64,000 nt of DNA from positions 1 through 64,000 of IMG/VR virus record IMGVR_UViG_3300044994_000386, one strand, 5' to 3'. Shown here one piece after another: positions 16,414 to 26,085 of this stretch. How positions within the stretch are numbered: position 1 is the stretch's first letter; each line of letters begins with the position of its first letter. The position numbers and the translations under genes were made by a program. The notes under the pieces were generated by a model. That model saw nothing but the letters and a program-made list of their open reading frames with translations, ran no database searches and was not told where the DNA came from. This DNA comes from a virus.

Positions 16414-17311
16414 GAATAACGAAAATAGCTGACGGTCCGTCGGGAAATATCATATCGCTGTGCACCTCCAAACCACAGCTACAAGTTTTTACTAATTCTT
16501 TTATTCCAAAGGTCATTTTTTCAACTGCTGAATTCAAAAATTGGAAAGAAATGTCATCCATTTTTTGAAATTCATCTAATTTACTTTTAATGCCTTCAAT
16601 AGTAATCGATGTTCTGTCGTATAATAGGAAAGGAATAATCTTTAAAAACGAAAGATTAGGCTTTCTTTTTTCTGAATTTTCTTTAATAATATATTCAGTG
16701 AAACTTTTTTGTATACCTATAGTTGGTGGTGCTAAGTTATAAACTTTACCATTTTTAGTTTCAAATGTAAAGCATCTTAATGTTGGGTTGTAGAATTTAC
16801 TAATTCTCTCATTTGTTTCATAGTATCTGAAATTTTCTCTCTTGAGTTCAATGCTAACTTCTTGTCCACACTTACATTCACACTTAGTTACTAAATTTGT
16901 ACCTTGTTGAAAAGTTAATTCTCTAATTAAGAAAATTAAATAGTATCTATCTGGATCTCTTAAATCTAAATATGAGCCCATTTCACCACCTGTATATTGA
17001 ACACGTACACAGGAAGATAACATATCATTCATCTTTTCAACAATATCATAAAAATTATTATCATCAACCATAGAATAAGCTTGAATTTCCTTAACTTGTG
17101 CTGCTCTTACTTTTACTAAAGTACCAGGGGGATAGAAAATCGAACAAGGAAAATCTTTAATATCGAATGAAAAATATTGTAAATCTGTCAATCTTGAATT
17201 ATCAAACGTTACCTTTGGGTTTAAAGGTTGTTGTTTATAAGTTTGTTTAGAAGCCTCGAGTTCTTCTAGATGTTTCTTTAAATATTCTTCTTCTGATAGA
17301 TTTTGTGACAT
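16382..17311 (-). CDS. Baseplate hub assembly protein (T4 gp26/gp51-like), zinc-binding
   Basis: Predicted 309 aa. Residues 50-110 (LQYFSFDIKDFPCSIFYPPG, then VKVRAAQVKEIQ) resemble the start of T4_baseplate family proteins. Two Cys clusters, CECKCGQEV near residue 145 and CSCGLEVH near 280, could together bind a zinc ion. In T4, gp26 and gp51 build the central hub of the baseplate. The gene lies directly before the sheath gene's 3' end on the same strand and overlaps the small gene downstream, consistent with a tail-assembly operon. The family assignment is moderately confident; which T4 gene it replaces is not clear. Confidence 0.55.
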   Translation of the reverse strand: MSQNLSEEEYLKKHLEELEASKQTYKQQPLNPKVTFDNSRLTDLQYFSFDIKDFPCSIFYPPGTLVKVRAAQVKEIQAYSMVDDNNFYDIVEKMNDMLSSCVRVQYTGGEMGSYLDLRDPDRYYLIFLIRELTFQQGTNLVTKCECKCGQEVSIELKRENFRYYETNERISKFYNPTLRCFTFETKNGKVYNLAPPTIGIQKSFTEYIIKENSEKRKPNLSFLKIIPFLLYDRTSITIEGIKSKLDEFQKMDDISFQFLNSAVEKMTFGIKELVKTCSCGLEVHSDMIFPDGPSAIFVIHDAFDQFIKE

Positions 17312-17407
17312 AAAACAGTTTTTTTTTTATTTTTTCTTTTATATATTGAAAGAGATCAATTCTCTCTCTTTTTTTCATTTATATAAAAAAAAATAACAAT
17401 TGTTTAA

Positions 17408-17440
17408 AACAAAAAAAAAGACCCATGACTGGGTCTTTTT
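17408..17440 (-). terminator. Intrinsic terminator after the sheath gene
   Basis: AAAAGACCC / GGGTCTTTT around a 6-base loop lies 24 bp past the sheath stop, with a T-run on the minus strand. Confidence 0.75.
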
Positions 17441-17463
17441 ATTATTTTATTTTATTTTATGAT

Positions 17464-20400
17464 TTAAGAAATAAATCCACCTGATTGAATAGCACCTGTT
17501 CTAAGGATTTTAACGTTATTTACTATAACTCCCATACCCTTGATTGGTTCTACATAAGTATCAAGAACACCAATTTGGTTATCAATTATTTCAGGTGTGT
17601 TATTTTCTTCATCACACTTGTTGAAGTAATTGTATAAACCTTGTCTGTTTACATACTGTTCGCAAATAATATCAGCTCTCAATTTAATCTCAGATCTAAT
17701 CTCAGGGGTGTTAAATTTCCATTGGAAGTCTAACAACATTCTTGAAAGTTCTCTTTCAAGTTCAATTAATACTTCTCTTACGTGAATATAAGATAATGCT
17801 GATTTATAGAGTCTTTGGGCAGTGTTCTCAGTTTCAATTATATATCCACGATTTTTCTTGAATACTATAGGATTCATCTGAGCTTGGTTTAACCACTCAA
17901 TATCTTGGGGTGTGAAATCCATTTCAATTCCAGATATACCAGTGATTCTACCATTTGTAGTACCCGCTGCAATTGTCCAGGGAACAATATTTGTTACATT
18001 GGTAATTTGTTTTCTCATGTAAGTAGTTGCTACAAACATTGCTGGTGGGACATCTGTTGGTCTACCACCATCATTTACAGTTAAGTAAGGAGTAAAGTAA
18101 CCTACAGTTGTTGTACCCCTACCTTCACCGAATGAGTACAAGAAAGCGGGGTTGCTTTCAGGATCACCACCTTTTGAAACAAACTCAATACTCAATACGC
18201 CATTTTTTAAGAAACTTGGAGAAGACGAATTCTTGAATGACTTCATAGAAGGCATATTTATGAATCCAAAAACATCAAGCCTTTCACCGCATATATCAAC
18301 AAGTTGTTGTTTTGATCTTTCAGTTAAGCCTAAACCAAATGAGTCTACTAAGTATCTGAAGTCTAAAGCTTCTTTGTTTGTGATAGCTCTGAATAAAGGA
18401 GTACCTTTACCAACAAGATTTAATATAGCGTTTTGTCTTTCTTCTGTACCATCAGGCATTGAGGCTTCTCTGATTCTAAATCCTTTAAGAGAAATAGCTT
18501 TATATGCAGTAATATAATCTTCAATTGAAGTATATCTTGTAGTTTGTAGATCACCACTTGGACCGTATGATAACTTATTAATTCTAGCATCACAGATAAT
18601 TTCTACCAATGATGTATCAGCAGCATATATTTTTTTACTTAAAATTCTAGTAAGTTTCTTAGGAACCTGACCAGGTACTAATGTTGTAGTATCTACGTAG
18701 GCTTCTAAGAAGTCACCTACTTTAATCTCACTATATCTTGCAGCATTAACTAAAATCTTATTAGGTGCTTGAGTATATCCCAATGGAACTTCAATTTCGA
18801 TAGTTTGTTTGTAATTGGCTCTATTTGAGTGTATATCTATTGTAGTATTTGAGCTCAAATTATCAATTGTTTCGGGTGCACTTAGTGTAGAGTTCATGAA
18901 GGCAACATTTAAAATATTTGAGCTATCAAAGTACATTTGTAAATAGTGCTTCTTTGAACAATTCCATATTACTGAAACATTTTGTAAAACTTCGTTATTT
19001 AAGTTCTGAGCAACTTCAAACCAATATTCACCACCACTTGCGGTAGCAGGTGTGGAATTTGAAATTACGATCATGCCGTTGTTTAAAACTGAATTTGGAA
19101 CAATAAATGAATCACCGAACATTGCTATTGGATTTATTGGCCAACTTGAAGTAACAATTGGTGCATAGAATCTAACATAATTCATGCCATTTGAATTGAT
19201 AAATTCAACTTCGTTAATTTTTTCTGAAAGATAGTTTGAATAGAAGTAATCACCCGTGTTGATAATACCGTCGTTGTATCTTATATAGAACTGTGAGTAT
19301 TTTGCAACAACACCATCTGCTGGGGAACTAGGATTGAAAGCAGAGTTTCTAGTAGTAATGGTTTCTTCACCCAAAATGAACTCATCATCGATTCTGTATA
19401 AAACAAAGTTACCATTTAAAACATCTTGTAATTGCGTAACACTCAATCCGGTGTTTTGAATGATAAACGATTTATTAGCATTTGTTGAAGTTACGATATT
19501 TGTTATTGGCATACCTTCAAGTGAAACCTTCTCAAAAGTCGAGAAGTTATAAACCATAGCCATTTTATCTTTATTACTTGAATTTAATAGTGTAATCAAA
19601 TAGTTGAATAATTTAATTCTTCTGTATCTATGATAATTTGAAGTACTTGGAGTAGAAGCGGTGTCATTAAATTCGAACTTCAATGAAACATTACCAGATG
19701 TACCAACATTTGAAATAAAGTAGTCATTACTTCCTGTACCAAAAGTTAACTCTTTATAACCAGAACTATTAACAGTTACATGGTTAAATGAGTAAGTCAC
19801 AAATGATCCACTACTCACACCAACTGTTAAGTAGCCCAACACAATATCAGTCGGTGTGACTGAAGGATTCGTTGAATTGATAGTATTATCAATTTTAGTA
19901 ATATTACCTGTTGAGTCTAACACAATAACTGAACTAAATGTTCCGTTGTTTGGGTAATTAGATGGAACCAATTCAAATGAAGCTGTACCAGTAACGTTAA
20001 CTCTATTACCACCTATAATAGCATAAGAAGAAGTAGAGCCTACAATCGGGCCACCAACAACATTACTAACACTATATGTGAAGTTAATTGCAGAGGCAGT
20101 AAAAGATAAAGAATCGAATTTAACACCGGCTACAAATCCTTCAGCAAACCAGCCAGTTCTAGAACCATTGTTTACAAACCCACCTCTTACACCAATGGAG
20201 GTGCTGTCAATAGCCGCAACATTACCTGGTCTATCAAGGTATGTATTTGTGAATGATACGGTCTCCATAATAACATCGTTATAAGATAAGAAGTTGATCG
20301 ATGAAGCAGTACTGCCTACTAAATTATTACCAATTAAATCAACTAGTCCGTTAGTATATTCTGTTTCAAACAAATCAGTATTGAAAGCACAGAATAGACC

Positions 20401-21258
20401 TGTTCTGTCGGTGTCTTGGTTAATTACTGTTTCAATAAAAATATTTCTACCGTTAGTATCTCTGAAATAAGGAATTAAAGATAAGCCTTCGTAGAAAGAT
20501 AATAATGTTACATTTCTATCATTAGTAAAGTTATAAATTTGATCTTTTTTCAAACCCTTAGGTGAGAAATATTGAGACCATCTTGGATCAATTGACAATT
20601 CTTGATAATTTGACCAATCACCACCAACAACTATAACATCTACCATATAATCAGAAGCCCAATCAGTTTGATTTACATAATTTGGCATTTTTTCAACAGA
20701 ACCGTACCATTCAATTAAACTTCTATCGAAACCTTTCATTCTAGTTTTGAATATGAATATGGTAATATATCGATCTGATAAATTTGTAAAATTTAAAACT
20801 CTGTTATTATAGCCTACATTTGATTTAGTAATATCAATAAATGACTCAGTATCTCTTTTCCAAAAACCGGTAGTATCAAAAAATCTTCTATAAGCGCCCA
20901 GTTGTTCAACATCGTTAGATTTATCAGTAGCCGATGAAAGAGATCGATATTCAATTTTATCTAAAGTATCATCAGTTAACAACAAGTTGATCGCATAGAC
21001 TGGAGTTGATTCAAGCATTTTACTTATAGTTCTATGGAAGAAGCTGCCTTTTCTCTCAAGGTTTCTATCAATAGAACCGAAGATGGATTCTAAATCATTT
21101 ATGTTTTGTAAAAGTACCGGTGTGTTTACTGGACCTTTTTTTGAAAAACCCAATATCATTGATGTGACACCTTGTACAGTAGGACTGGTAATTACTGAAT
21201 TATCAAACTCCTCTATAAAGATACCTGGTCTCTTGTATTTTCCAATTTGAATTGCCAT
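17464..21258 (-). CDS. 18: Tail sheath protein (T4 gp18-like), unusually long
   Basis: Predicted 1264 aa, about twice T4 gp18 (659 aa). It forms the contractile outer sheath. The N-terminus (KRPGIFIEEFDNSVITSPTV, then GFSKKGPVNTPVLL) and the C-terminal third (CGERLDVFGFINMPSM near 990, VPPAMFVATTYMRKQI, NPIVFKKNRGYIIETENTAQ, and RELSRMLLDFQWKFN near 1185) are classic sheath segments. Residues about 280-860 are Ser/Thr/Asn-rich beta-type sequence absent from compact sheaths. They probably form extra domains on the sheath exterior, as in T4 gp18 domains I and II but larger. A terminator follows at 17408-17440. Confidence 0.9.
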   Translation of the reverse strand: MAIQIGKYKRPGIFIEEFDNSVITSPTVQGVTSMILGFSKKGPVNTPVLLQNINDLESIFGSIDRNLERKGSFFHRTISKMLESTPVYAINLLLTDDTLDKIEYRSLSSATDKSNDVEQLGAYRRFFDTTGFWKRDTESFIDITKSNVGYNNRVLNFTNLSDRYITIFIFKTRMKGFDRSLIEWYGSVEKMPNYVNQTDWASDYMVDVIVVGGDWSNYQELSIDPRWSQYFSPKGLKKDQIYNFTNDRNVTLLSFYEGLSLIPYFRDTNGRNIFIETVINQDTDRTGLFCAFNTDLFETEYTNGLVDLIGNNLVGSTASSINFLSYNDVIMETVSFTNTYLDRPGNVAAIDSTSIGVRGGFVNNGSRTGWFAEGFVAGVKFDSLSFTASAINFTYSVSNVVGGPIVGSTSSYAIIGGNRVNVTGTASFELVPSNYPNNGTFSSVIVLDSTGNITKIDNTINSTNPSVTPTDIVLGYLTVGVSSGSFVTYSFNHVTVNSSGYKELTFGTGSNDYFISNVGTSGNVSLKFEFNDTASTPSTSNYHRYRRIKLFNYLITLLNSSNKDKMAMVYNFSTFEKVSLEGMPITNIVTSTNANKSFIIQNTGLSVTQLQDVLNGNFVLYRIDDEFILGEETITTRNSAFNPSSPADGVVAKYSQFYIRYNDGIINTGDYFYSNYLSEKINEVEFINSNGMNYVRFYAPIVTSSWPINPIAMFGDSFIVPNSVLNNGMIVISNSTPATASGGEYWFEVAQNLNNEVLQNVSVIWNCSKKHYLQMYFDSSNILNVAFMNSTLSAPETIDNLSSNTTIDIHSNRANYKQTIEIEVPLGYTQAPNKILVNAARYSEIKVGDFLEAYVDTTTLVPGQVPKKLTRILSKKIYAADTSLVEIICDARINKLSYGPSGDLQTTRYTSIEDYITAYKAISLKGFRIREASMPDGTEERQNAILNLVGKGTPLFRAITNKEALDFRYLVDSFGLGLTERSKQQLVDICGERLDVFGFINMPSMKSFKNSSSPSFLKNGVLSIEFVSKGGDPESNPAFLYSFGEGRGTTTVGYFTPYLTVNDGGRPTDVPPAMFVATTYMRKQITNVTNIVPWTIAAGTTNGRITGISGIEMDFTPQDIEWLNQAQMNPIVFKKNRGYIIETENTAQRLYKSALSYIHVREVLIELERELSRMLLDFQWKFNTPEIRSEIKLRADIICEQYVNRQGLYNYFNKCDEENNTPEIIDNQIGVLDTYVEPIKGMGVIVNNVKILRTGAIQSGGFIS

Positions 21259-21327
21259 AATGTATAATTATTTTTGTTTAACATATATATAAAAAAAGAA
21301 AAATCATATTTTTTCTTTTTTTAACAA

Positions 21328-21897
21328 TTATGTTGATTGTTCTTTATTGATTCTTCGTTGAGAGTCAATAAGTTGTTTCTTTATTTTAGCTATTTCCGAG
21401 TCGATCTGTTTTTTCAAGATAATGATTTCAGAATTAAGTTTTTGGATTTCGGTTTTCTTAGATGCTATTTTTTCTTCAATTTCTTTAATTTCTTGTTTCA
21501 AATTATCCATCAGATCCTTGTTCCCTTTTGAAGCATCTTTTTTATTCGTTATTGTTTGTTGATCTGTTTTAATTAACTTCTCAATATCCATTATTTTTCT
21601 CATTTTTCGTGATATCTGAGCATGTATGGCTAGTAGAGGATTTGTAAATTTAATAGTTTTTGTATTACTATTATCTACCTCAATTAGTTTCTGATCTTTT
21701 AACTTATTAATTAAATCTTTATCATCAGTATAAGTCTTATAGATATTATCTAAATTTACTTTTTTAAGATTATACTCAGTGATGTTTTCTTCTAAATCAT
21801 TAAAAGATTTCTTTTGAGAGGCAATCTCAGGATCATCATTTGCGTCTAACTGATATTTCTCAGAAATAAATTTATTATAATTAGATAAATGTTTCAT
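21328..21897 (-). CDS. Putative internal head protein, coiled coil
   Basis: Predicted 189 aa. The N-terminus MKHLSNYNKFISEKY matches the capsid-targeting-like leader, with I-S-E a possible cleavage site. From about residue 90 on it is a long charged coiled coil (KEIEEKIASKKTEIQKLNSE). Its ATG shares one base with the TAA of the 893-aa gene upstream (TAATG), so the two are translationally coupled and probably functionally linked. No enzymatic motif is visible. Packaging in the head is an inference from the leader. Confidence 0.65.
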   Translation of the reverse strand: MKHLSNYNKFISEKYQLDANDDPEIASQKKSFNDLEENITEYNLKKVNLDNIYKTYTDDKDLINKLKDQKLIEVDNSNTKTIKFTNPLLAIHAQISRKMRKIMDIEKLIKTDQQTITNKKDASKGNKDLMDNLKQEIKEIEEKIASKKTEIQKLNSEIIILKKQIDSEIAKIKKQLIDSQRRINKEQST

Positions 21898-24578
21898 TAT
21901 TTTTTGTTATACTTTTCTTTTATATCACTAAGTCCAATAGACTTATCATACTTAGGTCTCATTTTGTCGGTGATAATATCTTTACCTGGTTCTATTTTAA
22001 CAATCTCCATAACATACTTATTATTTTTATCCTTTGGAATATTTAATATGAATCCTTTAACTATCTTAATCTCTTTATCTTTGAGCTCTACTTTATTAAT
22101 AAATTCATTTAGCTCTTGAGTCTTCATATTAAAGGTTCCTCTTAAAGATTCACCTTCAAAGAATCCTATATTAATTTTACCATTTTCACCAAGTTTATCT
22201 ATAAGATCTTGTTCTGGAGATTTAAATTTCTTAGATAATAAATATTTAAAAAGATCTTTATAACCAATCTGATATTTGAAAGCTACTATTTTTTTATTAT
22301 TATTATCAACAAAGGTACCCATGATATACATTACCATTGTATGCTTTTTACCATCTTCATCATAATTCAGTATCAAATATGAGTGTTTATCAAATTCCGA
22401 TTTAGATATACTAAATGGTCTAAGCTCTGATAATACAGTTTGATTCACTACTACTTCATCTTTAGGAACTTCTTTACCTTCCATTGTAGCCTGAGCTGGT
22501 TTTATGTTAGCTTTATCTTCAGCAATGTTAAAATATTTTGTTAATAATTTTCTTCTAGCGGCATCATAATCCTTCAAAGCGTCATCATCTAACATATCAT
22601 TAATAAAATTAAATAGTACTTGACCTGCACCTGGATTACCATTTATAGATAAGTTAGGATTGGCGAATATTTTACGAAGAGAGGGATTTTGTAAAATTGT
22701 CATAACTCCCTTCTTCCATTTATCAAGAACAACCTTTATTGCAAATGGGCCATTCGGGGCTCTATCTGGTTGCCAATCTCCGGTGCCTTTACCTAAGTAT
22801 TTATATTCTCTCCAAGTTTTCTGTGAAACTCGACCATTTGGACGACCGGACGGTATTTGTGGTGTGACAAAAATATTATAAGCGTCTCCAAAAATATCGA
22901 CTATCTTTATTATCGGATCTACATTTTGAGTAGTATCGATGTTTATCTTTATATTCTTGAATTTAGAATTCATGCTATATTTTTCTTCTTTTGAAGCAAT
23001 CCAGATTGACTCATCTTCTTTGGAAAAATTTTTTCTATATACTTCAAAAACAGGATTTTTATCTCCTTTTTTATCACTATCTGATTCATTTATTCTCATG
23101 AATTCTTTATATGATGATAAGAATTTTTCTTTCTTTGGTTTTTCTTCAGAAATTCTTGGTAATGTTTCTTGCATTGAGTCGAAAGAATCTATGATAGATT
23201 GGATGTCTTCGCTTAGACCTTCCATCATTTTTATTAATTCCGGTGAATTTTTGAAACCTAAAATGGGTTTACAAAACAAAGAAATGGATTTGGCCACATC
23301 ACTAAATTTAACGGCTTCAACAACCAATTCACTTGATTCAAGTGGTTTACCATTAGTTTTAAGATTATTTATTAATTGTTTACCAATATAGATTATTTTT
23401 GAATTTACAGTACCTTCTGTTGGCCAAATTATGCCCGCCCATTCAATGCCGGTTTTTTGTTCTGTTTTTGAACCGTCAATCATATCTTGAATCATTTTTA
23501 CATAATTAGAAATATTAGATGATTTATAATATTTTACTAAATTATTATAAGCGATCTTCGCTTTTGTATCTTCAATTGACTCAAATATAAATTTTTCGTT
23601 TTTATTAAATATTTTTGTTTTTTTAACATCACCTGTACCGCTTGAAGAGCTATCAATTGAAAGATTTTTGATGTCAACTTCCATAGTCGGATTATTTGGC
23701 AACGATTTACCAGAATCGTCTAACAATTCCACAAATACACTATTTGGATTACCAAGCTTTCCTTTCTTAACATCATCTTTTGTAATAAATTGTTTATCAT
23801 TACCAATACCGACTTGATTGGTAAATGAAATTAATTTTGCTTTTTTCTTTTCTCCATTTTTATTTGTGTATGTGTAAATACCACCAATCTTAAATTTATT
23901 CTTTTCTGGTGTGGTCTCTTTTTGTTCGGTTGGTTTATTAAGATTTTTGTTTAATAAATTATGTAATGAAATAACGGACTTAAAAATTTGAACCACTGAA
24001 GTCTTGAATTTTTCTTTTGGTTCATCAACTTCTAAGTCTTCATTTTCTATATCTTCATCATCATCTTCTCTTTCAATTTCAACATTTCCACTTTCTCTAA
24101 GTTCTTCTAAGTCTTTTCTAAATTGTTCAATTTGGTTTTTTAATGCTTCTTTTTCTGGGAACTCATTTATTTCATCTAATTCATTAACTAATTGATCAAT
24201 TAAGCCACCATTTTTCAGAAACAAATCAAGTGGCTCAGGCTTCATAGCGGCCTTTTTAATATTCTCAAATAAAGCATAAATAATCGCTTTTCGAAATATT
24301 TCTTTTTCTTTATTTAAATAATCTACTTCTAAAGACTCGAGTTGATATTTTAGCTTTTTTAATAATGGATTTATTCTAAGTATTTTAGTACCAATAATGA
24401 CTTTGCGAATAGTTGAATTTATTAATCTACCTAACAAAGAACCACCCCAAGTTATATCATTTTCTAAGACTTCTTTAACTAATGCGGAAGACTCTAAGTC
24501 TTGTGATTTATAGTTGTAGAATTCTTTGTATTTTATAAAATCTGTTAAAAATTCTTTTCTATTTTTTAAATACTTCAT
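21897..24578 (-). CDS. Large putative internal/structural protein, unknown
   Basis: Predicted 893 aa. The N-terminus MKYLKNRKEFLTDFIKYKEF is a variant of the capsid-targeting-like leader. A second copy of the motif (FLSSYKEFMRINESD) occurs internally around residue 495, as if two packaged proteins had been fused. Residues 165-190 are highly acidic (EIEREDDDEDIENEDLEVDE). The C-terminal half is Lys-rich and may be globular, but I recognise no domain. The promoter core TTAATATATAA lies about 35 bp upstream on the minus strand. It is coupled to the downstream coiled-coil gene. Confidence 0.65.
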   Translation of the reverse strand: MKYLKNRKEFLTDFIKYKEFYNYKSQDLESSALVKEVLENDITWGGSLLGRLINSTIRKVIIGTKILRINPLLKKLKYQLESLEVDYLNKEKEIFRKAIIYALFENIKKAAMKPEPLDLFLKNGGLIDQLVNELDEINEFPEKEALKNQIEQFRKDLEELRESGNVEIEREDDDEDIENEDLEVDEPKEKFKTSVVQIFKSVISLHNLLNKNLNKPTEQKETTPEKNKFKIGGIYTYTNKNGEKKKAKLISFTNQVGIGNDKQFITKDDVKKGKLGNPNSVFVELLDDSGKSLPNNPTMEVDIKNLSIDSSSSGTGDVKKTKIFNKNEKFIFESIEDTKAKIAYNNLVKYYKSSNISNYVKMIQDMIDGSKTEQKTGIEWAGIIWPTEGTVNSKIIYIGKQLINNLKTNGKPLESSELVVEAVKFSDVAKSISLFCKPILGFKNSPELIKMMEGLSEDIQSIIDSFDSMQETLPRISEEKPKKEKFLSSYKEFMRINESDSDKKGDKNPVFEVYRKNFSKEDESIWIASKEEKYSMNSKFKNIKINIDTTQNVDPIIKIVDIFGDAYNIFVTPQIPSGRPNGRVSQKTWREYKYLGKGTGDWQPDRAPNGPFAIKVVLDKWKKGVMTILQNPSLRKIFANPNLSINGNPGAGQVLFNFINDMLDDDALKDYDAARRKLLTKYFNIAEDKANIKPAQATMEGKEVPKDEVVVNQTVLSELRPFSISKSEFDKHSYLILNYDEDGKKHTMVMYIMGTFVDNNNKKIVAFKYQIGYKDLFKYLLSKKFKSPEQDLIDKLGENGKINIGFFEGESLRGTFNMKTQELNEFINKVELKDKEIKIVKGFILNIPKDKNNKYVMEIVKIEPGKDIITDKMRPKYDKSIGLSDIKEKYNKK

Positions 24579-24646
24579 ATATTCGCAATATTTATTTTAG
24601 TTATATATTAATTTTTATACTTCAAAAAAAAAATCATTTAATTTAG

Positions 24647-24677
24647 TTTGGTAAATTCAAAAAACTCCTTATATTTG
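24647..24677 (+). promoter_or_regulatory. Host-type (Bacteroidota) promoter, TTTG-N19-TATATTTG
   Basis: TTTG at 24647-24650 and TATATTTG at 24670-24677 are separated by exactly 19 bp. This fits the TTTG / TAnnTTTG consensus used by the primary sigma factor of Bacteroides and Flavobacterium. It ends 4 bp before the 134-aa gene and lacks the late core seen elsewhere. It is therefore probably an early promoter read by host RNA polymerase. Confidence 0.65.
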
Positions 24678-24681
24678 TTAT

Positions 24682-25086
24682 ATGATGTACGACATATTAA
24701 AGAATCTAATTTTAATCGATTTATCTAACATTAAACCAGAGAATATCGAAAAACTTTTGATTGATAACGGTCTTAATGATGAGTTGTGTCATGAGAAATT
24801 AGCTAAAATGAAAGATAAAGGTGTCGATAAGTTGTACTTAGACTCAAAAACTTTTGAAACTGTAGCTGCTGTATATAGTGATAATCCTCTTAGAGTCATG
24901 TGGGAAATAACTTTTTTGGTTGAAGTTCTCGATATGAAGCCCATCAAATTTAAAAGTCAAAAATTAAAGCCTAATAATGCCGGCTTTAATAAACTTGATA
25001 TTGATGCTATCTTAGATAAGATTAATGAAAATGGCATCGATTCTTTAACTGAAGAAGAAAAAAGATATTTGAAAAATAATAACTAA
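24682..25086 (+). CDS. Probable early protein, unknown
   Basis: Predicted 134 aa. The last 30 residues (LDIDAILDKINENGIDSLTE, then EEKRYLKNNN) resemble a short motif common at the C-termini of Bacteroidota proteins, consisting of a helix and the phrase I-x-S-L-T-x-E-E. The rest is unrecognised. It is the one gene in the window with a textbook host promoter immediately upstream and it has an intrinsic terminator downstream, so it forms a monocistronic early unit. A role in host takeover is conjecture. Confidence 0.65.
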   Translation: MMYDILKNLILIDLSNIKPENIEKLLIDNGLNDELCHEKLAKMKDKGVDKLYLDSKTFETVAAVYSDNPLRVMWEITFLVEVLDMKPIKFKSQKLKPNNAGFNKLDIDAILDKINENGIDSLTEEEKRYLKNNN

Positions 25087-25142
25087 ATTGGCTGACTTTG
25101 TGTTACTAAATTAAAGAAATCGGCTCCGTATAAACTTAACTT

Positions 25143-25178
25143 AAACACCAGATCATTTTAGATTCGGTGTTTTTTTTA
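25143..25178 (+). terminator. Intrinsic terminator
   Basis: The stem AAACACC / GGTGTTT (25143-25149 and 25166-25172) is followed by a T-run, downstream of the 134-aa gene. Confidence 0.65.
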
Positions 25179-25259
25179 TTTCTGATCCGTAAAAAATCTT
25201 AAAATTTTTAAAATCAAGTTATTTTTTAGCCAGAATAGCGAATATATAAATCATGAATT

Positions 25260-25547
25260 ATGAGATATAGATGTCTTGAATATTCGGGTAAAAGGATTTA
25301 TAACCAAAATAAAATTGAGCAAATCTTAGAGGAGAATAACCTCAGTTGGCTTATCGATTCAGAGTTTGAAGATGCTGATATTGAAATCAAGAATCGGACA
25401 CTAATTTGGAACTCAGGTAATTATTACTCTGGAATCTGGTATTATGGAATTTGGAAATCAGGAACTTTTTATGGCACATGGATGAATGGAATTTTTGAAG
25501 GAGGTATTTTCAAAGGCAAATTCATTAGTGGAATTAAATCTGTTTAA
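25260..25547 (+). CDS. Small MORN-like W-x-x-G repeat protein
   Basis: Predicted 95 aa. The C-terminal half consists of short repeats of about five residues: WNSGNYYSGIWYYGIWKSG, then TFYGTWMNGIFEGGIFKG. They are the aromatic/glycine beta-hairpin type seen in MORN-like repeats of phage and Bacteroidota proteins. The first 45 residues are charged and predicted helical. It may act as a binding or assembly protein, but no specific function can be assigned. It is the first gene of a plus-strand run of three. Confidence 0.65.
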   Translation: MRYRCLEYSGKRIYNQNKIEQILEENNLSWLIDSEFEDADIEIKNRTLIWNSGNYYSGIWYYGIWKSGTFYGTWMNGIFEGGIFKGKFISGIKSV

Positions 25548-25573
25548 GATATAAAAAAATCAAATTTTTCTCT

Positions 25574-26029
25574 ATGAAAAGAAAAAAATTAAATACCGAT
25601 TACAATGAAAATTACAAAAATCATCAAAATCAAGTTGTTATTACTACTGAAGTGACCGGTGAAACATTTTTTGAAATTGGTGATCAAGTAACAACAGACA
25701 TAGCTGAAGCAATAGCAATTCTAATGAGATCAAACATTTATGACGAAAAATTATGGAATCAAGAATTCAGTTTTGAATTAATTGAAAATGTTTGTCCTGC
25801 TAAATGTTTATATTGGTTAACCGGTGGTCCAAAAGAATGGAACGTATTAGATAATTATAAAAAACCTTGGTCAGAGTGTAATTTAATTTTTCAAGAAGAG
25901 TTTGGTTTTATGGTTATGAGAGTTCTCAAGAAATCTAAGAGATTAAAAGATATTAGAGATGGATTTAGAAAATATTTAAATTTACCTATTTTATATGATT
26001 TTGCGATAAGTCAAGATTTAATAAAGTGA
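25574..26029 (+). CDS. Unknown protein
   Basis: Predicted 151 aa of mixed alpha/beta character without a signal peptide or membrane segment. Noticeable phrases are VCPAKCLYWLTGGPKEWNVL and FGFMVMRVLKKSKRLKDIRD. I recognise no family. It follows the MORN-like gene by 26 bp and is closed by a strong terminator at 26043-26068. Confidence 0.6.
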   Translation: MKRKKLNTDYNENYKNHQNQVVITTEVTGETFFEIGDQVTTDIAEAIAILMRSNIYDEKLWNQEFSFELIENVCPAKCLYWLTGGPKEWNVLDNYKKPWSECNLIFQEEFGFMVMRVLKKSKRLKDIRDGFRKYLNLPILYDFAISQDLIK

Positions 26030-26042
26030 ATATATTTATTTG

Positions 26043-26068
26043 AAACCCACCAATTTGGTGGGTTTTTT
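26043..26068 (+). terminator. Intrinsic terminator
   Basis: AAACCCACCAA / TTGGTGGGTT with a minimal loop and a T-run, 14 bp past the stop of the 151-aa gene. Confidence 0.8.
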
Positions 26069-26071
26069 ATT

Positions 26072-26082
26072 TTAATATATAA
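26072..26082 (+). promoter_or_regulatory. Late-type promoter, 3 bp from the start codon
   Basis: The core TTAATATATAA ends three bases before ATG at 26086 and lies just after the terminator of the previous unit. There is no room for a Shine-Dalgarno sequence. If transcription starts about six bases after the core, as in T4 late promoters, the mRNA is leaderless. Confidence 0.55.
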
Positions 26083-26085
26083 TTT

